Source of the DNA: Trissonchulus latispiculum
Lineage: Eukaryota > Nematoda > Enoplea > Enoplida > Ironidae
Assembly: GCA_030248195.1 (NCBI GenBank)
Contig: JASAND010022050.1
Location: 26,223 to 90,222 of the forward strand
DNA length: 64,000 nucleotides
Direction of reading: 5' to 3'
Shown: positions 24,745 to 35,740 of the stretch, in pieces
How the letters are laid out: each line of letters starts with the position of its first letter
Position numbering within the stretch: the stretch's first letter is position 1
Made by a program: the position numbers and the translations under genes
Notes under the pieces: model-generated
Database searches by the model: none
Seen by the model: the letters and a program-made list of their open reading frames with translations, nothing else
Told to the model about the DNA's origin: nothing

Positions 24745-25025
24745 TGCTTAAGACCGCCCAACTTAGCTGTTACGGAGGGGGCAATTGAGACAAAGTCAAA
24801 AAACAAAAATCAAAAATCAAAAATCAAAAACCAATTCGCGTAAATTTGTATTTTAAAATTTGATTTCTGTTTATTTTACAAAAATTCAAAATTCAAAATT
24901 CAACGCTGTGATTTTTGATTTTTCAGTAAAAACAAAATTCAAAAATCAAATATCAACCGGGTGATTTTTGTTTTTTGATTTTTGTTTTTCACCGAAATAT
25001 CATTTGGTCAAGCCGTACACGGACA
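24745..25025 (-). repeat. Right terminal inverted repeat
   Basis: Inverted partner of 19171-19450, ending CCGTACACGGACA directly before the TAGAAA target duplication at 25026-25031. Confidence 0.9.
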
Positions 25026-25606
25026 TAGAAACTACGAAGAATTTGATTCCTTCGTTCGCGAAGTCTGCGAGTCGGTTGGATTCACCTATATGGATGTACC
25101 AGATCGCCCCTTCCTCTTGGAGCAGCTGGACCAATCCGGGCGCCAACAGCTGAATCCCAGACTGTCTGACGAGTGACGACCCATCATTGCACTTGTTGGC
25201 GCAGGGAACTGCCGGCCTGCTGAGTCAATGGTCTGCACAGATCCCGCCGCTTAGATCCTGGTTCCGCCGGGTTTCGAAAAAGTCCTACAAATCCAAACCA
25301 GTTGATGACCTCCGGAAGTTAGAAAAACGCCGTAAGGAGTAAGCTAAAACCAAATCTGCTAAGGTCAGTTTTTACAAAAACTTTTCTAATTTTTCCATAT
25401 AGATAAAAGGCCTGTGTTCTAGTCAGTCGTCTGAGACTAAGTGCTAACGAAACGCTTAGCACGAGAGCAACTAGCTGCTGCGCTCGGCTGAATCAAACTT
25501 CCATAGTAACCACTTTTACTGAATCTGTCTGTGCCTTGACTGAAACCACTGTAAGGGAAGCAGTCATAGGAAAGATTAATAAGCCTGTAATGGGAGTTCA
25601 GCTGAT

Positions 25607-25680
25607 GGTCCTGTGATGTAGTTGGTTAGCATGTCTGCTCTGGAGTCAGAAGGGCCGTGGTTAAAAACCCGGCTGGGCCA
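25607..25680 (+). pseudogene. tRNA-derived sequence (degenerate tRNA or SINE head)
   Basis: A 74-nt segment folds as a cloverleaf. The acceptor GGTCCTG pairs with CTGGGCC (one mismatch), the D stem ATGT pairs with GCAT, and the anticodon stem TCTG pairs with CAGA around a TCTGGAG loop (position 34-36 TGG). An A-box-like TGATGTAGTTGG is present. The B box reads GGTTAAAAACC with C56 replaced, position 33 is C rather than T, and the T stem has two mismatches. It is therefore a decayed copy or the head of a tRNA-derived SINE rather than a working tRNA. Confidence 0.45.
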
Positions 25681-25699
25681 ATTCTTTATTTTCAATGGT

Positions 25700-26820
25700 G
25701 AGTGAAAAGCTGAACCTTCTCTTCCCCTTTTCTCTTCTAGGTCCTGGCTTCGTGGGTACAAGGGTGCCTGACGCCTCCCGTTCGGGCTTGTCTTCGGTTT
25801 CTTCTTGGTCCACCCAGCCCTGGTAGTAGCGCTACACCACTACTGAGACCACTACGCCTACTTCGGTAAACAAAGAATTAGGTCAGTTTACTATAGAAAA
25901 TCAAGTGACGACACACAGAATCGGTACTGAACTTACCACGACCGATAATCTAAACTTGCTATCTTCGCAACCTGGTGGCAGTGTATCTGCAACAGGTATG
26001 TCAACTTGCGAATCTACTAGAATATCGAGTGTAATGGCGGTAGCACGTCCCACCACTGCTCTCACGTCTGTAGTGGGCTCTATCATACGACCCATACAGC
26101 ATGTTCGTGCTCCTACTCCTGTAGTGGGTTCTGCTATACGACCCATACAGCCAACAGCTCCAGTTCAGATGCAGTTCACCACCAGTTCACCTGTTCGAAG
26201 TAATTTACCACCTACTTTTATATTTCAGGTAGCCAGACCAGGCCAACCGTGATTTCATCGTTCAACTAGGAGTCTGTACCGCGAGTCATTCCAGCGTGCG
26301 CCTGCACATCATCAATGGCGGTATCGTCCGATGGCCGACTGGTCGCGCGCGCCCAGAACGATCTACTTTGATTTTTTGCTGGTCGAGGACTATTGTGCCC
26401 ATGAGAGCCACTACCGTTGCGCATAGGCCCTCCAATCTTCCCTCGTCCCGTTTCGAGGAATCCAACGACTTGCTCTAGATCTGTACCGCACACCACCGCG
26501 GCTCTCTTAAGTTTTCTTGAACCGAATTGTAGCGTAGGAGAACAAAAAAGCTAGTAAAAGACTTTGTTGTCTGGAGTTATCATCATATACTATACTATCT
26601 TCAATCGGATGTCTTGTACTGAGTTATGATCCTAAACGGAGGCGTTTGATGTGCTTGAACTGTTTTTAAAGAAAACTTTGTTTGTTAAAGCTTGAAACTG
26701 CGGAAAACCTGTTAGTGTGCTCCATACGCCCATAATTCCACGTTTTATAGTAGCTCTATACTTTTTGTGTTTTTATGATTTGGTTCACATATTTCGGTAC
26801 TGCATTTTATTGATATATGA
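25700..26820. other. Unassigned, possibly 5' part of the Gypsy element
   Basis: A 115-codon plus-strand frame (25905-26252) is Ser/Thr/Pro/Gln-rich and contains a short internal duplication (VVGS.IRPIQ twice). It could be an N-terminal Gag-like region or chance. No LTR or primer-binding site was identified. Confidence 0.3.
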
Positions 26821-26821
26821 T

Positions 26822-29111
26822 ATGCCTAGGATTGGAAGACGGGAAATTCAAAGTTTGGGGTTAAATTTCGATCAAATTAGAATGCAGCAGGATCCACAGC
26901 CTAACATTTCTCTGCCTCGCTTGAACTGTAGTAAATAATGAAGATGTGCGCAAATGGTTTGATAGCTTTGATAGGTACGCAAGTGCCCAAAGGTGGACGC
27001 ACGCTGATAAAATTCGTATTCTCCCTTCATTTTTGGAAAGATTGGCTGCTAGAATGTTTGCTAGATTGAATGAGGAACAAAGGAGCACACGTGATAACGT
27101 GAAACTGGCTTTTATAATATATAAAATGGATTGGCTTATTTGTTTTTCTACTATTCAGATTAGTTGGACCTAGTGGTCCAAGTGGAGGTAATTAATTGAA
27201 TTTTATTGCTCAGCTTTGTCCTCCAAATGAGGCCTGTCTAAAGTGGTGTGAGTTGCGGGAATGCATCCAGGGGATGCAGAAACAGTTTCAAGCTTCCTAG
27301 ACAAAATTGAAAGGATGCTCGATGTTGCTAGACCTGGATTAACAGCGGAGTCTCGAGAGAAAGAATTGATTTTGATTTTGCAAAATCAGTCCCTTCCATA
27401 TATTCGAAAAGCGTTAATGAAGCTGAATCCAAATACTTTAGCCAAGGCTATAGAAGTAGCTAGAAAAGAGGAATTTTCCTTTATTTTTCAGGTGATTCTG
27501 TGGTAGCGAAAGTAGAAAAACGTTTTAATCAAATGCACGAGCAGAACGGTAAAATTTTTAAGTCATTAGAAGAAATGCAAATGACAGCTTCTGTAATCCC
27601 CTCCAGCACAGCGGCTGATTTTTCTTCTCAGCGTGTGTCAAGAGTCGAAGACAAACTAAAGCAGTTAACTATGTCTTTGGGTAGTCTGACCTAACAATTA
27701 GGTCAAATGATAGCTGCTCAAAGCACAAGCGGGAATTTTCAGGCACCGCATTCGTACTATGCTCAGAGATTTCAGAGGCTAATTCCTACTATAACTGTGG
27801 TGCTTCGGGACACTTTGCATCCCGTTGCACCAATCAGACTTTCCGTGGCCGAAGGCAATGGAATAGCTATGGCAGAGGTGGAGGTGGAAGAGGTCGTCTT
27901 GGAGGCGGTTCTGGTTTGGGAAACTAGTCAGCCCTTCCTTGGCTCGAGCGAGTGATGGGTTTGGCTATGCAGTTGATGGTTTCTTTTCTGATCGTAATCA
28001 ATTTCTTTACCCGGGCGATGATTCCTCTCTGTTTTTTTGCTTTTGTGCTTTTGTATTTGTTGTATGATTTCTGCGTCTGTTAATCATTTTTCTTTAGTTA
28101 GTTGTCCGTTCTTTATTCGTGGTTTTGTTGATTCTCTTGCTTCTGATATTTTGGTTGATACAGGTTCTAGTATTTCTGTAGTTAATGAATCTTTTGGAAA
28201 AGCTTGCCTAGTTGTCCTTCTCTTGAGCGTTATTTGTGCTGTTGTCCAGTGGGAGGGACCGGCAGTCCTCTAGTCGTTCTTGATAAAGTTAAATCCCGCG
28301 TGGTACTGCCGAATAATTCCTATGATTGTTCTTTTTATGTTGTTAAAAACTGTCGGTTTGACGTTATCCTTGCAACAAATTTTCTTTATGGGAAACCCTT
28401 TCAGTTGGAATTTGAATTGAGAGTTAGTTGTAGATTCTTCAGCTAAGCTTTCTGAATTACGCTCCGCCATAACGCGTACTGGCGAGGCAGTTAATTCTCT
28501 ACGTATATCCTGCGACGAGCAGTCTTCTAAACTGAATTTTTAGGCGAATCCCTGAAAACGTTTTATCATTTCAAAACAGTCCGACAGCCACTCATTTTCA
28601 GCAGCAGTTGTGTTGCCAGAATCTTTGACCCTGACCCCGTTCACTGTGTTTGTTGTTTCTGCCGTGCTGGATGATAGTGTGCACGATGCAGACACTTTAC
28701 TCTTTGAACCGATGCCTCAGTTTCGCAGGTTTCCCAAAATCAACCGGTCATCACTAGAGCTGTTGTACCAAATTTGGATGTAATTCCGATACGTTTGGCT
28801 AATCTTGGTGAGAAGCCAATGAGACTTAAGAAAGGTACTTCATTGGGCGAAGTTTAAATTTCCACAGCGGCGAAGTTCGGCAACTGAGCGACAGTGAATA
28901 TGCTAACGTAGCTACGTGTAATGCGGTTCTCACAGATGAGCAAACATCAACGATTGCCACTGGTGTTGGGCTTAGCGGCCAACTGCCAGCTGATGAGATG
29001 CAGCAGTTAAAATCTTTGCTTTCTGAGTTTGAGGACAGGTTTTCTAAGGATTGACGTTGGCATAACCACCGTCCTTGAACATCGAATTGATACAGGAAGT
29101 TCCCCTCCGAT
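26822..29111 (+). pseudogene. Decayed Gypsy-type LTR retrotransposon: gag, protease, start of RT
   Basis: Pieces of one polyprotein occur in order in shifting plus frames. A Gag domain (VRKWFDSFDRYASAQ, about 26950) is followed by a second Gag part (FLDKIERMLDVARPGL, about 27290). Next is a zinc knuckle with its first Cys changed to Tyr (YYNCGASGHFASRC, about 27790) and a Gly/Arg-rich tail. An aspartic protease follows with LVDTGSSISVV (about 28155) and VVKNCRFDVILATNFL (about 28340). The linker before RT (QLKSLLSEFEDRFSK, about 29010) ends at EHRIDTGSSPPI (about 29075-29111). Stops and frameshifts interrupt every part. The RT start is cut at the TTAA where family A elements are inserted and resumes at about 32018. 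Confidence 0.85.
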
Positions 29112-29115
29112 TAAG

Positions 29116-30119
29116 GTGCTGGTATCGCTTTGTGTAAATTCGACCCTACAAGCTTCAATTCTTTATGAAAGTGGATGAAACTTTCCAAATACCTTATTTT
29201 CGTGCCCTTTAACATTCTGGGACCAGTCCCGGATTTTTAGGTTTAATGATAAGAAAGTTTTGGGTTTTGCCATTATTCTCTCAGTACGTAGTCGCTACAC
29301 CGGATTAGTTGTTATGGCTGGGAAGAGGGCATCAACATGAACATTTTTGCTTTTACAACTTTTGAGCTACCTCTAGTGGTTAAGGCAGTATAAGCCAAAA
29401 ACGATTTTTGGGGTCAAAAAATGGCCATTTTTGACGAAATCAGTTTTTTCAAAATTACTGCCAAATCTTACAAACAATTTTGGCTTATTTATACTCAATC
29501 GATACACCGTCCAATTGCGCATTTTATCAATACCTATTCGCTGGAGTTCGTTGCTTTAAGCTAGGGAATTCGCCGAAAAACCATTTTGGCAAAATTGCGA
29601 TATCTTGTTTTGAACATAGATTTTTTAAAAGCTGCCCAATGGATTCGCGTGATTTTTGGCTGAATGAAAATTCGCCCTATTGCGGAGGGACATTTTTCGT
29701 GGTTTGAGCAAAAACGCCTCCAGTTGTGAGAAAACTGAATAGAAATTTGCGAAATTTCGTGTCATCGCGCATTTGCCGGATTTTCTGGAGTACTGAGACT
29801 TGTTGAGCCAAATCCAAAAAAATGTCCCTCGGCCCACATGTCCTTCACATCATGGTTCAAGAAAAAATTTTGGCCGATTCTACAGTTTTGAGAAATCGAT
29901 GTTCAAAATTTTTGGTCTATATTCAGTCTGTCAGATGTCAGCATGTCGGAAGTTTTTTGCTATTTTTTGCTAATTTTGCTAGTTTCGTAAGCTCATGTTA
30001 ATGTGCAGATTATAAGCCTTAAAACGATGTATAAAGCTCTTTCCAACTCCCAAAATTGCGAAAGTTATAGCGTTTCGAAAAATCACCACAAAAGCACTGC
30101 ACAAAAGGATACCAGCACC
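29116..30119 (+). mobile_element. TTAA-type element, family A copy 2
   Basis: Starts GGTGCTGGTATCGC after TTAA (29112-29115) and ends ATACCAGCACC before TTAA (30120-30123). It is inserted in the Gypsy RT. It shares its right TTAA with the next copy. Confidence 0.8.
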
Positions 30120-30123
30120 TTAA

Positions 30124-31132
30124 GGTGCTGGTATCGCTTTGTGTAAATATGACCCTATAGGCTTTAATTCTGTATGAAAGTGGATGAAACTTTCCAAATA
30201 TACTATTTCGGTGCTCTTGAACATTCTGGGACCAGTCCCGCATTTTTACGTGCAAAGATAAGAAATTTTTGGTTTTTGCCATTATTCTCTCAGCACATAG
30301 TCGAGACACCAGATTGGTTGGTATGGCTGGAAAGAGGGCACCAAAATGAACATTTTTGCTTTTACAACTTTTGAGCTATCTTTAGTGGTTAAGTCAGTAT
30401 AAGCAAAAAACGATTTTTGGGGTCCAAAAATGGCTGTTTTCGAGAAAATCAGTTTTTTTCAAAATTACTGCCAAATCATACGGACAATTTTGGTTTATTT
30501 ATTCTCGATCGATACACAGTCTCATTGCACATTTTATCAATGCCTGTTAGCCGGAGTTTGTTGCTCTAAGCTAGAGATCTGGCCGAAAAACCATTTTGGC
30601 AAAACTGCGATTATTTTGTTTTGAACATCGATTTCTCAAAAACTACTCAATGGATTCGCGTGATTTTTGGCAGAATGAGAATTCGCACTATTGCGGAGGG
30701 ACATTTTTCTTGGTTTGAGCTAAAACATCTCCAGTTGCGAGAAAACTCAATGCAAAGTTGCGAAATTTTGTGTCACCGCACATTTAATGGATTTTCTTAA
30801 CCGTTAAGACCTGCTGAGCCAAATCCCAAAAAATGTCCCTCGGCCCACATGTCCTTTATAGGTCGGCGCAAGAAAAAATTTTGGCCGATTCCACAGTTTT
30901 GAGAAATCGATGTTCAAAAATTTTTGGTCTATATTCAACCTGTCAGATGTCAGTATGTCAGAAAATTTTCGCTATTTTTTGCGGATTTTTACTAGTTTCG
31001 TTCTGTCATGAGAATCTACAGATTATAAGCTTTAAAATGATGTATAAAGCTCTTTCCAACTCACAAAATTGCGAAAGTTAGGGCGTTTCAAAAACTACCC
31101 ACAAAAGCACTGCACAAAACGATACCAGCACC
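30124..31132 (+). mobile_element. TTAA-type element, family A copy 3
   Basis: Same orientation and length class as copy 2 and directly abutting it through one TTAA. Ends CGATACCAGCACC before TTAA 31133-31136. The two copies are clearly diverged in sequence, so they are not a recent duplication of each other. Confidence 0.8.
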
Positions 31133-31136
31133 TTAA

Positions 31137-32016
31137 GGGGGGGGGGGCTACTTGGGTCAAAAATTCGACCCACACGGATTTCGCTCAAATTGTGCCCATT
31201 GATACTCCCTAGGCCCCTACGCAAGCCATTGAAATTTGAGCTGATTTCGTCCAGTAATAAAAAAGTTACAGCCATTCAAAATTTCCAATTCCTATTCAAA
31301 ATGGCCCAAAATCGGAACTTTAAAATTTTCACTTCTGACAACGATATCTTACTCAAATCAAAACCGTTCGAAACGTTCTGTAGCTCATTTTGCAGCTTAA
31401 TACAATATCTAAAACTTGTCGAAGAGCTTTTTTCAAAATTCGGTTTCTAACTTTTACAGTAATCGTTTATGTGAGGTAACCCCCAAAACACAGAAATTGA
31501 AAAATCGTGAAAATACGGTTTTTGGCCTATAACTTTGAATGGCTGCAAAATAAACGTTTATGCCAAGAAGAAAAGTTCTTTAGAATTGAAAAAGCTATCG
31601 ATTGATATAGATATTGTGCATATTTGAAAACTTCGAAAATTTTTGAAAAATGTCAGATTTTGACCATTTTTGGGGGTTACCTCACATAAACGATTGCTGT
31701 AAAAGTTAGAAACCGAATTTTGAAAAACGCCCTTCGACAAGTTGTCGATATTGTATTTAGCTGCAAAATGAGCTATAGAACGTTTCGAACGGTTTTGATT
31801 TGAGTAAGATATCGTTGTCAGAAGTGAAAATTTTAAAGTTCCGATTTTGGGCCATTTTGAATAGGAATTGGAAAATTTGAATGGCTGTAACTTTTTTATT
31901 ACTGGACGAAATCAGCTCAAATTTCAATGGCTTGCGTAGGGGCTTAGGGAGTATCAATGGGCACAATTTGAGCGAAATCCGTGAGGGTCGAATTTTTGAC
32001 CCAAGTAGCCCCCCCC
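31137..32016. mobile_element. Palindromic (fold-back) element with G-tract ends
   Basis: The left arm (31137 to about 31490, starting with a G run then GGCTACTTGGGTCAAAAATT) is repeated inverted in about 31665-32016, ending GACCCAAGTAGCCCCCC. Arms are about 350 bp with few differences around a roughly 175-bp centre. No coding capacity. It lies between the TTAA copies and the resumed Gypsy sequence; I could not define its target duplication. Confidence 0.8.
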
Positions 32017-32097
32017 TTTGCAGCACTATCGGGAGCCTGAAGCACGTAGGGATGTTATAAGTGACAACATCGAAACAATGGTCAGCGAGTGAATGCA
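32017..32097 (+). pseudogene. Gypsy RT fragment downstream of the nested insertions
   Basis: Right after the palindrome the plus strand reads QHYREPEARRDVISDNIETM, which is the standard continuation of a Gypsy RT start after the SPPI sequence at 29111. It stops at a TGA near 32085 and the rest of pol is absent. Confidence 0.7.
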
Positions 32098-33780
32098 CCT
32101 AATTCGTATGAATGTGTCTGTAGCACATCGTGGTATCTGTTATCCATCGTACAGAGTAACATTGAATTAATCTACAGTTTAATACATAATCGTTAATACT
32201 TGCTTGAAGCGTCCTTACATGACATAAATACGGGATACATAAACTACTAGAAAACACCTATCTACGAATCTCTCTCTATCATTGTTATACGTATATACAA
32301 ATTCTAATATCTATATTACGTATATGAATACCTATTTCCAATAATCATTATAATAATTAAGAAATTATCTAAAATTCTTTAATTGTAAAGGGGCGTCAAA
32401 AATCAAGTTATCAAAAATAATTATATATTTTAAAAATTTCGAATTTTTGGCTAAAAATTTTTAAAACTTTAGGCAGGGGTTTGAGGGGAAGGGTTAGCCG
32501 AAGGGGAGGGGTTGTTAAACGTTTTTAGGGGATAGGGTCGGCGTCGGCGACCCCTCCATTTGGGGGTAATTAAACACACCCAGGTTATTTTTTACCGCTG
32601 GGGCCGACCCCCGAAATTGACCTTCCCCCTCCCGAAAATTCCTTCCTCCCCCGAAATCGCCCACTCCCTGGATTTTTTTGCTCCCCCCCGGAATTTTTTG
32701 GGAGCCCAGCCCAAATTTTTGCCAAAATACACAAATTTTCAAACGTTTTGCGGCGGAGATTTTTTCACCCTTCTAACCTCACAGCCAGCTTAAAACATAT
32801 TTTTTAGTGAAAGCAGCAACAACTGCTCTGCTCCCATAGGTGTACCACCTGTTTGGGTTGGGTGGGGGGGAGTAAAAAGTCCAAATCTGGCTTGGGGGGT
32901 TTCAACATAGTTTCCCTGGAACTTTGGGTCTGGGAGGGTGAATCTTGGCCGACCTCCGAAATGTGATGGGTCCCCCCCACCCCCCCCAACACACCTATGG
33001 TTTCAACATAGTTTCCCTGGAACTTTGGGTCTGGGAGGGTGAATCTTGGCCGACCTCCGAAATGTGATGGGGGGGGGTACCCCCCCGAATTCGGACCTCA
33101 GAAATTTCGAAAAATGGCCAAACAATGCAAACTTTTCTGCAATTTAGCCCTTTTTTCATCGTAATAAGGCTTGTTCTTAACGTTTTAGGCGTTTTTGCAC
33201 CGTTTTAAAGCGATTTTAGTCCAAAATTTTAGAAAAATTTTTCAAAAAATGACCAAATTTAGCTAACTTTTTGAGTCCAAAAATCGTTGGGGGGGTTCGG
33301 GTCGGGGGGAGGGGTAACCAAAAGTTGGGGGAGGGTAAGTAAAAAAATCTGGGGGTAAATTTGGTCGAAAATTTTGGGATGGGAGACCCCCCCTAAGGAA
33401 ACTATGGGTTTCAAAAATCGGAAATATAAAAAAAGAACTACCCAATGTTTTTCGGCTAAAAATGGCCCTTTTTGGACATAAAATCGACTATTTTCGAAAT
33501 AAATCTAAGAAAAAACCACTTGTATTGCGTTTTAAAACCTATTTTGTAGCGTTTTAAACTGTTTCTAGACAATTTTTTCAGAAAATTTTTGAAAAATTGC
33601 AAAAAGTTTTGCAAAAATTTAGCATTTTTTCTCTTGTTTGGACCCCATTTTAGGGGGGGAGGGAGGTCAGCTCGGCTTGGGGGGAGTATATAGTTGAGGT
33701 CGGGTATGGGTACTCTAAGCTTGTAACCATGGGCATATATAGGTGTGGCTGGGCAAAAAATCTGGGGGGGGGGGTTCCGA
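32098..33780. other. Non-coding with G/C homopolymer-rich repeats
   Basis: No gene is seen. G and C runs of 6-10 bases recur from 32470 to 33370. A roughly 101-bp direct tandem duplication containing TTCAACATAGTTTCCCTGG lies at about 32898-32972 and 33000-33072. CCATAGGTGTACC occurs near 32837 and again near 34440. Confidence 0.5.
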
Positions 33781-33799
33781 CGGAGGGTGGGGCGACCCC

Positions 33800-34285
33800 C
33801 CTAAATTTTCTGAAATTTGGAATCCTTGCTTTGTGTCTGACATTGATAATGTTGAGAGTGTTCAACGGTATTTTACACGTAGAATTATTTTCCCTAGAGT
33901 TCTACCTTATGAAGAACGCTTAAGTGAACTTAATCTAGAATCTTTGAAATCTCGCCGCGACTTTAAAGACCTGGTTTTGGTCTATAAAATAGTTAATGGA
34001 TATACCCATTTGCATCCCGATGAGTTTTTCGAAGTAACAACCTCGCAAAGGGAGCTTAGGGGCCATGCTTATAAATTCAGGACACCTTTATGTAACCTGA
34101 CCTGTAAGAAACATTTCTTTTCTAATAGAGTTATATCTGCTTGGAATAATTTACCTGCTGCAGTTGTGGAGACTTCCAGCATTGAACTGTTTAAGCATCG
34201 TTTAAGACATTACCTATCTTTGTGAATCTTTTTCTCTCCGTCTTATATTTTCCTTTGCTTTCAATAAATTGAATTGAATTGAAAT
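33800..34285 (+). pseudogene. 5'-truncated CR1/Jockey-type LINE, post-RT C-terminus
   Basis: An open frame from about 33800 to TGA 34223-34225 encodes the region that follows RT in such elements (FKDLVLVYKIVNGYTH, ISAWNNLPAAVV, FKHRLRHYL). It is followed by a short 3' UTR and a (TTGAA)n tail at about 34268-34283. Short-unit 3' tails and 5' truncation are typical of target-primed reverse transcription. The resemblance to the 13.3-15.8 kb element is at domain level only, so it is a different family. Confidence 0.8.
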
Positions 34286-34654
34286 TCGATTTTATGCCAT
34301 TTTTGGCCACTTTTTGGCCAAAATTCTGGGGGGGGGTATTAAAAATCTGAAAATCTGGGGGGGGGGGTCGCCAAAATTTGTCATTTTGGTGGGGGGGGGG
34401 TCCCCCCCCTAACACATCTATGGGTGGGGGGTCTTTCCCATAGGTGTACCAGGCTACAGTTTACCCCCTGTGAGACCCCCACGGAGAGGCCAGACCCCCC
34501 ACCCCCCATACCCGACCACGACTACTCCCCCCCAAGCCGAGCTCAGACCCCTCCTCCCCCCCCCTAAAATGAGGTCCCAAACAAGTGAAAAATGCAAGAT
34601 TTTCGCAAACATTTTTAAACTTTTCAAAATTTTTTTTAAAAAATTGGTTGGAAA

Positions 34655-35059
34655 CAGGGTTGGGCGAGACCGAGATTTTACCGAGACCGAGACCGAGAAC
34701 GAGACCGAGACCAAGGTACCGAGACCGAGACCGAGACCGAGACTGGCCAAGTCTCGGCTTTTGGGCGAGACCGAGACCGAGACCGAGACTAGCAATTTTT
34801 AGCTTAAAATTAGTTTCAACCATTTTTTGAGGCTTAGATCTAGTATTAGGGGCTTTAACACATAAACATATGGTATCCGCACCTTGTTAGTTAATTTTCA
34901 TAACACTCATTTAAAATTTTCGCCAAAATTAGATATTTTCAAAAAATTTCCGGTCTCGGTCCGAGACCGAGACTTTTGGGTGAGCGAGACCGAGACCGAG
35001 ACTGGCCAAGTCTCGGCTTTTGGGCGAGACCGAGACCGAGACCGAGACTCCCAACCCTG
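34655..35059. mobile_element. hAT-type MITE with GAGACC arrays
   Basis: Starts CAGGGTTGGG and ends CCCAACCCTG, flanked by a perfect 8-bp duplication GTTGGAAA (34647-34654 and 35060-35067). Both ends contain tandem GAGACC hexamers (about 34668-34795 and 34955-35050), giving 405 bp in total. Open frames over the arrays (Arg-Pro or Ser-Val repeats) are artefacts. Confidence 0.9.
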
Positions 35060-35067
35060 GTTGGAAA

Positions 35068-35740
35068 TACTTAAAAACGCTGAAAAATAGGTTTTAAAAC
35101 ACAATACGAGTGGATTTTTATTAGATTTATGTCGAAAACAGTAGATTTTATGTCCAAAAAGAGCTATTTTAGCTGAAAAAAATTACAAATTAAAAAAATT
35201 ACAAAAAATTAAAAAATTGGGTACCGTTTGGGTACAGTTTTTTGAAAATTTCCGATTTTTGAGACCCCCCAAGCCAGATTTGGACTTTTTACTCCACCCC
35301 CCAACCCAAAAAAGGGGGACCCCGGGTGGCGGCTCGGGGGGGGCCACCGCGGGGGGAAAGGGGGGGGTGAATACACTATGCGCGGGGTCCTGTTAATTTA
35401 TTCAAAATTTTGTTTTTTTTGTGTTTGTTTTTTTTTTTTTTCTTTTTTTTTTTTGTTGTTTTTTTTTGTCGAAAAGTTTTAATATAAAAATTTGAAAAAA
35501 TCTTTGTTTTGATGAGAGATTTTTTTTTATTTTTGTTTTTTTTTATGCTTTGTTTACTCAGACAAAATTAAAATAAATAATTGAAATACAAATTGAAATT
35601 TTTTAATTATTTTTTGGGTTGTGGGAAAAATAATTAATTGTTTAAATATTTTGTTTTTTTTTTTACTTTTTTCATATTTTTTTTTTATTTTTTTTTTTTT
35701 TTTTTTTTTTTTGTGTTTTTTTTGTTTTGTTTCTGTTCCG
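35068..35740. other. G-rich then poly-T-rich non-coding sequence, likely LINE 5' UTR at its end
   Basis: G/C-rich strings up to 35370, then long T tracts from about 35405 to 35725. The T tracts directly precede the LINE start codon, so at least the distal part may be its 5' UTR. Confidence 0.4.

Larger units (their letters stand above)
19171..25025. mobile_element. 5.9-kb TIR transposon with TG...CA ends carrying RING and DDE-type genes
   Basis: The element starts TGTCCGTGTACGGCTTGACC and ends with the exact inverse. The inverted repeats extend about 280 bp (19171-19450 and 24745-25025) and the outer 79 bp are almost identical. A perfect 6-bp direct repeat TAGAAA flanks it (19165-19170 and 25026-25031), marking the target duplication. 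Inside are a six-exon plus-strand gene for a RING-finger protein (19589-23044) and a minus-strand relic related to DDE integrases (23178-24641). TG...CA ends and a 5-6 bp duplication fit rve-type DDE recombination. IS3EU or a related eukaryotic superfamily is possible but was not verified. Confidence 0.85.

Noticed and set aside
25026..25176. Frame reading NYEEFDSFVREVCESVGFTYMDV, possibly a SGNH/GDSL-like hydrolase fragment
   Set aside because: Only about 50 residues, no catalytic motif, and no clear continuation on the left flank of the transposon; too little to annotate.
25607..25680. A functional tRNA gene
   Set aside because: Position 33 is not T, the B box lacks C56 and the T stem has two mismatches.
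34454..35104. Overlapping frames with Arg-Pro, Glu-Thr and Ser-Val repeats
   Set aside because: They read through the GAGACC hexamer arrays of a hAT-type MITE in every frame.
35621..35740. N-terminal poly-Phe extension of the LINE protein, resembling a signal or membrane segment
   Set aside because: It is encoded by T homopolymers in the likely 5' UTR; ATG 35741 is the better start.
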